Below, one piece after another: positions 18,344 through 28,734 of a stretch of 64,000 nucleotides of DNA; positions within the stretch are counted from its first letter, which is position 1; each line of letters opens with the position of its first letter. The translations under genes were made by a program, and so were the position numbers. The stretch spans positions 1 to 64,000 of the forward strand of contig NZ_NTGE01000099.1 of assembly GCF_002291145.1 (NCBI RefSeq), read 5' to 3'. This stretch comes from Streptomyces sp. SA15 (GTDB taxonomy: Bacteria; Actinomycetota; Actinomycetes; Streptomycetales; Streptomycetaceae). The notes below the pieces were generated by a model. That model did no database searches, was not told the DNA's origin, and was given only the letters and a program-made list of their open reading frames with translations.

Positions 18344-19354
18344 TCATCCGGCCCCCAACGGGGGCGCGGGTTTCCCGCCCGCGTCCAGATAGGCCTGCGG
18401 GGGCTTCAGGCGCTGGCCCGGGAAGCCCCCCTTCTCGTACTTCAGGAGCTTCTTCGCCTTCTCCGGATCCGTCTCGCCCTCGCCGTACGCCGGGCAGAGC
18501 GGGGCGATGGGGCAGGCGCCGCAGGCGGGCTTGCGGGCGTGGCAGATGCGGCGGCCGTGCCAGATCACGTGGTGCGAGAGGTCCGTCCAGTCGCTCTTGG
18601 GGAAGAGCGCGCCGACGGCGGCCTCGATCTTGTCCGGGTCGGTCTCCTCGGTCCACTGCCAGCGCCGCACCAGCCGCTGGAAGTGGGTGTCCACGGTGAT
18701 TCCGGGCCGCCCGAACGCGTTGCCCATCACGACGAAGGCGGTCTTGCGGCCGACGCCGGGCAGCTTGACGAGGTCTTCGAGGCGGCCGGGGACCTCGCCG
18801 CCGTGGTTCTCCACCAGGGCCTTGGAGAGCCCTATGACGGACCTGGTCTTGGCCCGGAAGAACCCGCACGGCCGGAGGATCTCCTCGACCTCCTCCGGAT
18901 TGGCGGCGGCCAGATCCTCGGGCGTGGGGTACTTGGCGAAGAGGGCGGGCGTCGTCTGGTTGACCCTGAGGTCGGTGGTCTGGGCCGACAGGACCGTGGC
19001 GACGATCAGCTGGAAGGGGTTGTCGAAGTCCAGCTCCGGGTGTGCGTACGGGTAGACCTCGGCGAGCTCGCGGTTGATCCGGCGGGCGCGGCGAACCAGG
19101 GCCGTACGCGACTCGCCCTTCGGCGGCTTCGTCGCGACGACCTTCACGGGGGCGGCCTTCTCGACCGCGACCGCGGCCTTCTTGGGCGCGACGGTCGCCT
19201 TCTTCACCGAGGCGGTCTTCTTCACGGGAGCCTTCTTCGCCGCTTTCGCCGCTTTCCTCCCTCCGCCCGGGTCCTGTTCGCCCACAGCGGAATCTCGACG
19301 TACAACCACCCGCCCAGCCCCCTTGGACCTGTGCTCTACCGGCGATTTGGACAC
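18344..19354 (-). CDS. nth: Endonuclease III (DNA glycosylase/AP lyase)
   Basis: This base-excision repair enzyme removes oxidised pyrimidines. The helix-hairpin-helix LPGVGRKTA (~198-206) carries catalytic Lys204, with catalytic Asp222 in VDTHF. The 4Fe-4S ligands are Cys271, 278, 281 and 287 (C-x6-C-x2-C-x5-C). An N-terminal extension of ~80 residues is rich in Ala/Lys/Val with KKA-type repeats, like histone H1-type tails, and is much longer than in E. coli Nth. Part may be an over-long start; an internal start cannot be excluded. It lies divergent from crp. Confidence 0.95.
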   Translation of the reverse strand: MSKSPVEHRSKGAGRVVVRRDSAVGEQDPGGGRKAAKAAKKAPVKKTASVKKATVAPKKAAVAVEKAAPVKVVATKPPKGESRTALVRRARRINRELAEVYPYAHPELDFDNPFQLIVATVLSAQTTDLRVNQTTPALFAKYPTPEDLAAANPEEVEEILRPCGFFRAKTRSVIGLSKALVENHGGEVPGRLEDLVKLPGVGRKTAFVVMGNAFGRPGITVDTHFQRLVRRWQWTEETDPDKIEAAVGALFPKSDWTDLSHHVIWHGRRICHARKPACGACPIAPLCPAYGEGETDPEKAKKLLKYEKGGFPGQRLKPPQAYLDAGGKPAPPLGAG

Positions 19355-19456
19355 CCGGCCAGACTAAAGCCCGGCACTGACATCCGCCCCGGACCCTGGA
19401 GATCGGCCCTCAATTGGACCCCTGCCGCCTACCCCGGGACACCTGTGCGGCATCCT

Positions 19457-19470
19457 TGTGACAGATCACA
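19457..19470. promoter_or_regulatory. Crp-type half-site palindrome upstream of crp
   Basis: TGTGACAGATCACA has perfect TGTGA/TCACA arms separated by 4 bp, two short of the E. coli CRP spacing. It lies about 90 bp upstream of the crp start and could be an autoregulatory site. Confidence 0.45.
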
Positions 19471-19560
19471 CTGTTTGGACCGTCCGGCAAAATGGGGAGC
19501 ACGGTCCCCTGGTACGTAGGGGAGCAAGATCCCCTGAGCAGGTCGACAAGGAGAGAACTC

Positions 19561-20235
19561 GTGGACGACGTCCTGCGGCGCAACCCGCTCTTCGCGGCTC
19601 TCGACGACGAGCAGTCCGCGGAGCTCCGCGCCTCCATGAGTGAGGTGACCCTCGCACGCGGCGACTCGCTCTTCCACGAGGGCGACCCCGGAGACCGGCT
19701 CTACGTCGTCACCGAAGGCAAGGTCAAGCTTCACCGCACGTCACCCGACGGCCGCGAGAACATGCTGGCCGTGGTCGGCCCCGGCGAGCTCATCGGCGAA
19801 CTGTCGCTCTTCGACCCGGGCCCGCGCACCGCGACCGCCACCGCGCTGACCGAGGTCAAGCTGCTCGGCCTCGGCCACGGCGACCTCCAGCCCTGGCTGA
19901 ACGCCCGCCCCGAGGTGGCCACCGCGCTGCTGCGCGCCGTCGCCCGCCGACTGCGCCGCACCAACGACGCGATGTCCGACCTGGTCTTCTCCGACGTCCC
20001 CGGCCGCGTGGCCCGCGCGCTCCTCGACCTGTCCCGCCGCTTCGGCGTGCAGTCCGAGGAGGGCATCCACGTCGTCCACGACCTCACGCAGGAGGAACTG
20101 GCCCAGCTGGTCGGCGCGTCCCGCGAGACGGTGAACAAGGCCCTGGCCGACTTCGCCCAGCGCGGGTGGCTCCGCCTGGAGGCACGGGCCGTGATCCTGC
20201 TGGACGTCGAGCGGCTGGCGAAGAGGTCGCGCTGA
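19561..20235 (+). CDS. crp: Crp-family global regulator
   Basis: This 224-residue cAMP-receptor-type protein has an N-terminal cyclic-nucleotide-binding beta-roll (LARGDSLFHEGDPGDRLYVV, PGELIGELSLFDPGPRTAT near the phosphate-binding cassette), a dimerisation helix and a C-terminal winged helix-turn-helix (LTQEELAQLVGASRETVNKAL). In Streptomyces, Crp controls germination, development and antibiotic production (SCO3571). GTG start with AAGGAG at good spacing. A TGTGA-type palindrome upstream suggests autoregulation. Divergent from nth. Confidence 0.96.
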   Translation: MDDVLRRNPLFAALDDEQSAELRASMSEVTLARGDSLFHEGDPGDRLYVVTEGKVKLHRTSPDGRENMLAVVGPGELIGELSLFDPGPRTATATALTEVKLLGLGHGDLQPWLNARPEVATALLRAVARRLRRTNDAMSDLVFSDVPGRVARALLDLSRRFGVQSEEGIHVVHDLTQEELAQLVGASRETVNKALADFAQRGWLRLEARAVILLDVERLAKRSR

Positions 20236-20329
20236 CGCCGGTCGTACAGCCTGGGGGCTGCCGGCCCCGGGCGTACCGTCGATTCCGCGCGGCACACGCG
20301 CGCGTGCACGACGTCGAAGCACCGCGCCC

Positions 20330-21160
20330 CTAGATCAGCCCGTGCTCCTCCAGGTACTCCAGCTGCGCCCGCACCGACAGCTCCGCCGCGGGCCACAGGG
20401 AGCGGTCCACGTCCGCGTACACATGGGCGACGACCTCGGCGGGCGTCCGGTAGCCGTCCTCTACGGCCGTCTCGACCTGGGCGAGCCGGTGGGCGCGGTG
20501 GGCGAGGTAGAACTCGACGGCGCCCTGGGCGTCCTCCAGGACGGGCCCGTGGCCCGGGAGCACCGTGTGCACGCCGTCGTCGACCGTGAGGGACCTGAGC
20601 CGCCGCAGTGAGTCCAGATAGTCGCCGAGGCGGCCGTCGGGGTGCGCCACGACCGTCGTACCGCGTCCCAGGATCGTGTCACCGGTCAGGACCGCCTGAT
20701 CGGCCGGGAGATGGAAGCACAGGGAGTCCGCGGTGTGCCCCGGGGTCGGTACGACCCTCAGCTCCAGGCCCCCGACGCGCACCACGTCCCCGGCGCCCAG
20801 CCCTTCGTCCCCCAGCCGCAGCGCCGGGTCCAGGGCCCGCACCTTCGTGCCGGTCAACTCGGCGAAGCGGCCGGCGCCCTCGGCGTGGTCCGGGTGGCCG
20901 TGCGTCAGCAGGGTGAGGGCGACACGCTTGCCGGCCTGCTCGGCGGTGTCGACGACGTGGCGCAGATGGCCCTCGTCCAACGGCCCGGGGTCCACCACCA
21001 CGGCCAACTCGGCGTCGGGCTCGGACAGGATCCAGGTGTTCGTCCCGTCCAGGGTCATCGCGGAGGCGTTGGGCGCGAGGACGTTGACGGCCCGGGGGGT
21101 GGCGGGGCCCGAGAGGACCCCGCCCCGTGGCTGGCCGGGAAGGGCTGCGGCGTCCGTCAT
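20330..21160 (-). CDS. MBL-fold metallo-hydrolase
   Basis: This 276-residue metallo-beta-lactamase-fold protein has the zinc motif LLTHGHPDHAEG (HxHxDH) near residue 87, a later PTPGHTADSLCF His, an Asp in LTGDTILG, and PGHGP. The length and the ending resemble LACTB2/endoribonuclease-like and hydroxyacylglutathione-hydrolase-like families. The start (ATG 21160) overlaps the stop of the NUDIX gene (ATGA), so the pair is coupled and may act in the same clean-up pathway; substrate unknown. Confidence 0.82.
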   Translation of the reverse strand: MTDAAALPGQPRGGVLSGPATPRAVNVLAPNASAMTLDGTNTWILSEPDAELAVVVDPGPLDEGHLRHVVDTAEQAGKRVALTLLTHGHPDHAEGAGRFAELTGTKVRALDPALRLGDEGLGAGDVVRVGGLELRVVPTPGHTADSLCFHLPADQAVLTGDTILGRGTTVVAHPDGRLGDYLDSLRRLRSLTVDDGVHTVLPGHGPVLEDAQGAVEFYLAHRAHRLAQVETAVEDGYRTPAEVVAHVYADVDRSLWPAAELSVRAQLEYLEEHGLI

Positions 21161-22026
21161 GCGGGGGCTCCACCGGTCGGGATGTGCTTGGTGAACTCGT
21201 CGTGCCCGGGCCAGGACAGCACGATCTCGCCGTCCTCCAGACGCGCCCGCGCCAGGACGGGCGTCAGATCACGTCCAGGAGCCGCGGCGAGCGCCTCGAC
21301 GGCCGTGCCGTACGACGTCAGCTGGCGCAGGGTCGCGATGGTGGGCGGCATCATCAGCAGCTCGCCCTTGTCGTACGAGGCTGCCGCGTCTCCCGGCCGG
21401 ATCCACACCGTACGGTCGGCCTCCGTGGAGGCGTTACGCGTGCGCTGCCCCTCGGGGAGCGCTGCCACGAAGAACCACGTGTCGTAGCGGCGGGCCTCGA
21501 ACTCGGGGGTGATCCAGCGGGTCCAGGCACCCAGCAGATCCGATCGCAGCACCAGTCCGCGTCGGTCCAGGAACTCGGCGAAGGACAGCTCACGGTCGAC
21601 CAGGGCCGCACGATCGGCCTCCCACTCCGCGCCCGTGGTGTCGCCGACCACGGAGTCGGGGGTCGGGCCGGCGAGGAGGACGCCTGCCTCCTCGTACGTC
21701 TCACGTACGGCCGCGCAGACGATCGCCTGGGCCGCGGTCTCGTCCACGCCGAGCCTGTCCGCCCACCACGCGCGCGTGGGGCCCGCCCAGCGGACGTGGA
21801 GGTCGTCGTCGCGGGGGTCCACGCCCCCGCCCGGGTAGGCGTACGCGCCTCCGGCGAAGGCCATGGAGGCGCGTCTGCGCAGCATGTGGACGACGGGGCC
21901 GGCGTCGGTGTCCCGGAGGAGCATCACGGTGGCCGCTCTCTTGGGGGACACCGGCGTGAGGGTGCCGTCCGTGAGGGCGCGGATGCGGTCCGGCCACTCC
22001 GGGGGGTACCACTGCCCGTTTGCCAT
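21157..22026 (-). CDS. NUDIX hydrolase
   Basis: This 289-residue NUDIX protein begins MANGQWYPPEWPDRI. The core AAVRETYEEAGVLL follows a long insertion after AYPGGGVDPRDDD, the layout of NUDT19-like or actinobacterial CoA-diphosphatase-like enzymes. It is the first gene of a two-gene coupled unit with the MBL hydrolase. The substrate is not evident. Confidence 0.8.
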   Translation of the reverse strand: MANGQWYPPEWPDRIRALTDGTLTPVSPKRAATVMLLRDTDAGPVVHMLRRRASMAFAGGAYAYPGGGVDPRDDDLHVRWAGPTRAWWADRLGVDETAAQAIVCAAVRETYEEAGVLLAGPTPDSVVGDTTGAEWEADRAALVDRELSFAEFLDRRGLVLRSDLLGAWTRWITPEFEARRYDTWFFVAALPEGQRTRNASTEADRTVWIRPGDAAASYDKGELLMMPPTIATLRQLTSYGTAVEALAAAPGRDLTPVLARARLEDGEIVLSWPGHDEFTKHIPTGGAPA

Positions 22027-22109
22027 GGGCGGAGGCTATCTCTTGGTGCGCTGATGTTCGAGAGTGACCGGTTGCTGGTCGTCAGGGGTCGGGACAGCCG
22101 GGGTCTGAG

Positions 22110-22577
22110 CTACTCCCCCACCAGCTCCACCTGAACCTCAACCTCCACAGGCGCATCCAGCGGCAGCACCGCCACGCCCACCGCGCTCCGCGCGTGCACG
22201 CCCTTGTCGCCGAGGACCTCGCCCAGCAACTCGCTCGCGCCGTTCACCACACCCGGCTGCCCGGTGAAGTCAGAGGCCGAGGCGACGAAGCCGACGACCT
22301 TCACCACCCGCGCCACCCGATCCAGGTCACCCGCGACGGACTTCACGGCAGCCAGGGCGTTCAGCGCACACGTACGCGCCAGCTCCTTGGCCTCCTCCGC
22401 CGTGACCTCCGCCCCCACCTTGCCGCTGACCGGCAGCTTGCCCTCCACCATGGGAAGCTGGCCGGAGGTGTAGACGTAGACCCCCGACCGCACAGCCGGC
22501 TGGTACGCGGCAAGCGGCGGCACGACCTCCGGCAGAGTCAGGCCCAGCTCCGCCAACCGAGCCTCCACCGCGCTCAC
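22110..22577 (-). CDS. RidA/YjgF family protein
   Basis: This 155-residue protein resembles reactive-intermediate deaminases that hydrolyse enamine/imine by-products of PLP enzymes. It has the YTSGQLP strand, CALNALAAVKSVAGDLDRV helix, VASASDFTGQP and GVHARSAVGVAVLPLDAPVEVEV, where RidA proteins keep an Arg for the carboxylate. The GTG at 22577 overlaps the stop of the DUF4177 gene (GTGA), indicating coupling. Confidence 0.85.
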   Translation of the reverse strand: MSAVEARLAELGLTLPEVVPPLAAYQPAVRSGVYVYTSGQLPMVEGKLPVSGKVGAEVTAEEAKELARTCALNALAAVKSVAGDLDRVARVVKVVGFVASASDFTGQPGVVNGASELLGEVLGDKGVHARSAVGVAVLPLDAPVEVEVQVELVGE

Positions 22578-22732
22578 GCCTGCTTCTCCCGCTTCAGGTA
22601 GGCCACGAGCTGCTCGGGATTCGGCCCGGGTACGACCTGGACGAGCTCCCAGCCGTCCTCGCCCCAGTTGTCCAGGATCTGCTTCGTGGCGTGGACGAGC
22701 AGCGGCACGGTGACGTATTCCCACTTGGTCAT
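22574..22732 (-). CDS. DUF4177 small protein
   Basis: A 52-residue protein MTKWEYVTVPLLVHA ... LKREKQA with the WGEDGWELVQVV motif of DUF4177. It is conserved in actinobacteria next to RidA. An upstream in-frame extension would read into Arg-rich tandem repeats and is unlikely to be translated. Function unknown. Confidence 0.75.
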   Translation of the reverse strand: MTKWEYVTVPLLVHATKQILDNWGEDGWELVQVVPGPNPEQLVAYLKREKQA

Positions 22733-22763
22733 GCGGCCGACTCTAGCCGCTGCCCGCCGCTGC

Positions 22764-22843
22764 CCCGCACGGGCCTTCGCACGGGTCTTCGCACGGGTCT
22801 TCGCGGGCCTCCGCACGGGCCTTCGCGCGGGTCTTCGCACCAG
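22764..22843. repeat. Degenerate 12-bp tandem repeats
   Basis: About 6.5 copies of CTTCGCACGGGT/C occupy the divergent promoter region between the DUF4177 gene and the first ArsA-like gene; one copy is 2 bp short. Confidence 0.8.
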
Positions 22844-22866
22844 CCGGACAGCCGACCGCAGCCACG

Positions 22867-22875
22867 TTATCCACA
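22867..22875. promoter_or_regulatory. Isolated DnaA-box match
   Basis: TTATCCACA matches the bacterial DnaA box exactly and lies about 45 bp upstream of the ArsA-like gene start. A single copy is weak evidence. Confidence 0.3.
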
Positions 22876-22918
22876 GCCTCCCGCTTAGCCCGCGCACGGA
22901 CTGGTTACGCTCGAATAC

Positions 22919-23896
22919 GTGAGCAGGCTCCAGGTCGTCAGCGGCAAGGGCGGGACCGGTAAGACGACGGTCGCCGCGGCCCTCGCGCTGGCCCTCGCGA
23001 CGGAAGGGAAGCGGACGCTTCTCGTCGAGGTCGAGGGCAGGCAGGGCATCGCGCAGCTCTTCGAAACGGAAGCGCTGCCTTATGAGGAGCGGAAGATCGC
23101 CGTCGCTCCCGGGGGCGGGGAGGTGTACGCCCTCGCCATCGACCCCGAACTGGCCCTTCTGGACTACCTCCAGATGTTCTACAAGCTGGGCGGCGCGGGC
23201 CGGGCCCTGAAGAAGCTCGGCGCGATCGACTTCGCGACCACCATCGCGCCCGGCCTCAGGGACGTACTCCTCACCGGCAAGGCGTGCGAGGCCGTGCGCC
23301 GCAAGGAGAAGTCAGGCCGGTTCGCCTACGACTACGTCGTCATGGACGCACCCCCCACCGGCCGCATCACCCGCTTCCTCAACGTCAACGACGAGGTCGC
23401 GGGCCTCGCCAAGATCGGCCCGATACATAATCAGGCGCAGGCCGTGATGCGGGTGCTGAAGTCGGCGGAGACGTCGGTTCATCTGGTGACGCTCCTCGAG
23501 GAGATGCCCGTCCAGGAGACCGCGGACGGGATCGCCGAGCTGCGGGCGGCGCGGCTGCCGGTCGGGCGGATCATCGTGAACATGGTGCGGCCTGAGGTGT
23601 TGGACGCGGCCGACCTGGAACTCGTACGCACCGTGCCGCGTTCCTCTGTCGCCCGGGCACTGTCGTCCGCCGGGCTCGGCGGAGCGCGCCGCGGCGGGCA
23701 CGCCGAGCGGCTGGTGGATCCGCTCGTCGAACAGGCCGACGAGTACGCCGAGCGGTACGCGCTGGAGCACGAGCAGCGGGGCGTCCTGAGCGAGCTCGGC
23801 CTGCCGCTGCACGAACTGCCGCTGCTCGCCGAGGGAATGGACCTGGCGGGTCTGTACGAACTGGCCACCGAGCTGCGGGAACAGGGGATGTCATGA
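22919..23896 (+). CDS. ArsA/Get3-like ATPase, first copy
   Basis: This 325-residue cytosolic ATPase starts with GTG and carries the P-loop GKGGTGKTT at about residues 9-17, VVMDAPPTGRITRFL (switch) and other ArsA/Get3-like segments. The TACGCT box at about 22905 is close to the start codon, so the transcript may be leaderless. It overlaps the second ArsA-like gene (ATGA). The pair lies directly before wblA in Streptomyces (SCO3577-SCO3578 by memory). There are no ArsB or ArsR genes nearby, so arsenic export is not implied; a chaperone or heteromeric role is more likely. Confidence 0.85.
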   Translation: MSRLQVVSGKGGTGKTTVAAALALALATEGKRTLLVEVEGRQGIAQLFETEALPYEERKIAVAPGGGEVYALAIDPELALLDYLQMFYKLGGAGRALKKLGAIDFATTIAPGLRDVLLTGKACEAVRRKEKSGRFAYDYVVMDAPPTGRITRFLNVNDEVAGLAKIGPIHNQAQAVMRVLKSAETSVHLVTLLEEMPVQETADGIAELRAARLPVGRIIVNMVRPEVLDAADLELVRTVPRSSVARALSSAGLGGARRGGHAERLVDPLVEQADEYAERYALEHEQRGVLSELGLPLHELPLLAEGMDLAGLYELATELREQGMS

Positions 23897-25416
23897 GCCC
23901 GGACAAACACGACACCACACCCCGGCACAACCCGTCCCACTCACCTGCCCCCGCACTCCAACCCGACCCGACCCGAGCCCACGACCCCGCACCCCCACAC
24001 GACCACGCCCGCCACCCCAACCAATCTCACCAACCCCACCACCCGCACCACCTCTCCCCCACGCGCCTACTGGACCTCGACCCCCTCCTCGACGACCCCA
24101 AAACCCGCATCATCGTGTGCTGCGGCTCCGGCGGAGTCGGCAAAACCACCACCGCAGCTGCCCTCGGACTGCGCGCAGCCGAGCGGGGCCGCAAGGTGGT
24201 CGTCCTCACCATCGACCCGGCCCGCAGGCTCGCCCAGTCGATGGGCATCGACTCGCTGGACAACACCCCGCGCAAGGTCAAGGGCGTCGACGACCGAGGA
24301 GGGGCATCGCGCGGCGATTCGGTTGAGGGTGGCGGTGGGCGACGGGCGGGCGGCGAACTGCACGCCATGATGCTCGACATGAAGCGCACCTTCGACGAGA
24401 TCGTCGAGGCGCACGCGGACCCGGAGCGGGCGGCCGCGATCCTGGGCAACCCCTTCTACCAGTCGCTCTCGGCGGGCTTCGCGGGCACGCAGGAGTACAT
24501 GGCGATGGAGAAGCTGGGCCAGCTGCGGGCCAGGGACGAGTGGGACCTGATCGTCGTCGACACGCCCCCGTCCCGCTCGGCGCTGGACTTCCTGGACGCC
24601 CCCAAGCGGCTCGGCTCCTTCCTGGACGGCCGACTGATCCGGCTGCTGACGGCCCCGGCAAAGCTGGGCGGCCGCGCCGGGATGAAGTTCCTGAACGTCG
24701 GCATGTCGATGATGACCGGCACTCTCGGCAAGCTGCTCGGCGGACAGCTCCTGAAGGACGTACAGACGTTCGTGGCCGCGATGGACACGACCTTCGGCGG
24801 ATTCCGCACGCGCGCGGACGCGACGTACAAGCTGCTCCAGGCGCCCGGCACGGCATTCCTGGTGGTCGCGGCGCCGGAGCGGGACGCGCTGCGGGAGGCG
24901 GCGTACTTCGTGGAGCGGCTGGCCGCCGAGGACATGCCGCTCGCCGGTCTGGTGCTCAACCGGGTCCACGGCAGCGGCGCCGACCGGCTGTCGGCCGAGC
25001 GGGCGCTCGCCGCCGCGGAAAATCTTGAAGAGCCCCGCATTGTGGATCAGGGGGACGGGAAAGCAGTACTTCGTAACTCTCCCGACACGCACGGCAGTTC
25101 AGAATCGTCCGCTTCCGAATCTCCCGCTCCCGACGAAGGCTCCCCCGCCGCCACGGAGGACAGGGAGGACACGGAACAGGAGCGGACCGTCGAACAACTC
25201 ACAGCCGGCCTGCTGAGGCTGCACGCCGAGCGCATGCGGCTGCTCTCCCGCGAGCAGCGCACGCGTGACCGCTTCACCTCGCTGCACCCCGAAGTGGCGG
25301 TGGCCGAAGTGGCCGCGCTGCCCGGCGACGTACACGACCTCGCGGGCCTGCGGGACATCGGAAACCGACTCGCGGCAGCCCAACCGGAACTGCCGGAGCC
25401 CGACACGGGCGCCTGA
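23893..25416 (+). CDS. ArsA/Get3-like ATPase, second copy
   Basis: This 507-residue partner has the P-loop CCGSGGVGKTT near residue 76, VLTIDPARRLAQSMG, and WDLIVVDTPPSRSALDFLDAP. The first ~55 residues are His/Pro-rich low complexity. A Gly/Arg-rich insertion lies at ~129-155, and a Ser/Glu-rich insertion at ~390-430. All three look like strain-specific expansions. The ATG overlaps the stop of the first copy, so they are made in a coupled way and probably act as a heterodimer. It is convergent with wblA. Confidence 0.85.
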   Translation: MSPDKHDTTPRHNPSHSPAPALQPDPTRAHDPAPPHDHARHPNQSHQPHHPHHLSPTRLLDLDPLLDDPKTRIIVCCGSGGVGKTTTAAALGLRAAERGRKVVVLTIDPARRLAQSMGIDSLDNTPRKVKGVDDRGGASRGDSVEGGGGRRAGGELHAMMLDMKRTFDEIVEAHADPERAAAILGNPFYQSLSAGFAGTQEYMAMEKLGQLRARDEWDLIVVDTPPSRSALDFLDAPKRLGSFLDGRLIRLLTAPAKLGGRAGMKFLNVGMSMMTGTLGKLLGGQLLKDVQTFVAAMDTTFGGFRTRADATYKLLQAPGTAFLVVAAPERDALREAAYFVERLAAEDMPLAGLVLNRVHGSGADRLSAERALAAAENLEEPRIVDQGDGKAVLRNSPDTHGSSESSASESPAPDEGSPAATEDREDTEQERTVEQLTAGLLRLHAERMRLLSREQRTRDRFTSLHPEVAVAEVAALPGDVHDLAGLRDIGNRLAAAQPELPEPDTGA

Positions 25417-25425
25417 GGGCACCCC

Positions 25426-25489
25426 CTCAGCTCAATCGCGCCCCGAAGACCTCAGCCCTCAGCTCAACCGCGCCCCGAAGACCTCAGCC
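25426..25489. repeat. Two 32-bp tandem copies at the 3' end of wblA
   Basis: Copies 25426-25457 and 25458-25489 differ at one base. The second includes the wblA stop codon (25484-25486), so the wblA 3' UTR carries a duplicated stop-codon-proximal segment. Confidence 0.9.
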
Positions 25490-25822
25490 CACCGCCGCGT
25501 AGTTCTCGTACATCTCGTCGTCGTCGAGAGGCACAATGCCGACCCCCCGCTCATACTCCGTACGCGCGGTCTCGAGCAGCCTGCGCCACGAGGTGACGGT
25601 CGGCCGCCGGCGCAGCAGTGCCCGGCGTTCCCGCTCCGTCATCCCTCCCCACACGCCGAACTCGACGCGGTTGTCGAGCGCGTCGGCGAGGCACTCCGTG
25701 CGCACCGGGCAGCCGGTGCACACCGCCTTGGCCCTGTTCTGCGCTGCTCCTTGAACGAACAGTTCATCCGGATCGGTAGTGCGGCAGGCCGCCTGCGCAC
25801 TCCAGTCGGTTACCCAGCCCAT
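25484..25822 (-). CDS. wblA: WhiB-like regulator WblA
   Basis: This 112-residue 4Fe-4S WhiB-like transcription factor has ligands Cys13, Cys35, Cys38 and Cys44, a GVWGGMTERERRAL turn and a C-terminal basic region. The start MGWVTDWSAQAAC and the end YENYAAVG match WblA (SCO3579), a pleiotropic regulator of sporulation and a repressor of antibiotic production. I chose the ATG at 25822 by family length. The 5' region is long (to 26230, shared with the divergent PBP gene) and contains an 8-bp-arm inverted repeat at 25929-25955. Confidence 0.95.
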   Translation of the reverse strand: MGWVTDWSAQAACRTTDPDELFVQGAAQNRAKAVCTGCPVRTECLADALDNRVEFGVWGGMTERERRALLRRRPTVTSWRRLLETARTEYERGVGIVPLDDDEMYENYAAVG

Positions 25823-26230
25823 ACCGGCGCCGTCCTCTCCCGAATCGAGGCTCCCCCACGGCGGCAGCGGCATATTCACCGCCGCCAGTTGAGGACGTTA
25901 CGGAAGGCGGGCACAGCGCAACACCCCCTTCGGGCCCAATCTTGAATGGCCCGAACGGACTATGCGTAAGCGGCAGATCACCCGGGGGAGTGAGCTGGCG
26001 ACATACATAACTATCCCGGCAAACCAGGACACTTGTGCAGCGTCACAACGGGCGCCAGGTGACACACAAGGCGGATTCGGACACGTCCCCATCAAAAAAG
26101 TTGGGGAACGACCGGAACGATTCGGGGTCGCCGGACGTATTGATACGTGGCCCTACAGCTGTGACAGTTGAGAGCAGCTTAGGCCAAGGCCTGTACGCGT
26201 GTCCGGCGAATGAGAACGTAGGCTGCCCCT
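25823..26230. promoter_or_regulatory. Divergent wblA / PBP promoter region
   Basis: This 408-bp gap has no credible ORF. It is AT-richer at 25960-26100 and holds the inverted repeat TTCGGGCC/GGCCCGAA at 25929-25955, about 110-130 bp upstream of the wblA start codon. Confidence 0.45.
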
Positions 26231-28498
<2,268 letters not shown>

Positions 28499-28527
28499 CG
28501 CCTGACCCGGCGCCCTGAGAAACGGGG

Positions 28528-28587
28528 ACGGCCCCTTCCTGCCGTACGGATGTCTTTCGTACGGTGGTGAAGGGGCCGTTGCTCTTT
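28528..28587 (+). terminator. Nested-stem terminator of the PBP gene
   Basis: Outer arms ACGGCCCCTTC / GAAGGGGCCGT enclose inner arms CCGTACG / CGTACGG; CTCTTTT follows. Confidence 0.85.
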
Positions 28588-28600
28588 TGGTTATGGGGGC

Positions 28601-28730
28601 TTCTGGTGGCCGGTGCTTCCGGTGGCCGGCGCTTCCGGTGGCGGGCGGCGTTCCCGGTAGCCGGCGTTCCCGGTAGCCGGCGTTCCCGGTGCCCGGTCTT
28701 CCAGCTGCCCGGCGTTCCCGGCACCCGAAG
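28601..28730. repeat. Eight degenerate 16-bp tandem repeats
   Basis: Units of the form TTCCCGGTAGCCGGCG repeat about eight times, one unit being 18 bp, between the PBP terminator and the YqeY gene. There is no ORF with a start signal. Confidence 0.8.
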
Positions 28731-28734
28731 TCGG

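Noticed and set aside
22764..22843. CRISPR array
   Set aside because: The repeats are 12 bp, directly tandem, with no spacers. The other tandem arrays in the window (28601, 54641, 63925) fail for the same reason.
22919..25416. Arsenic resistance operon
   Set aside because: Two ArsA-like ATPases are present but no ArsB, ArsC or ArsR, and the pair is a conserved core locus beside wblA.
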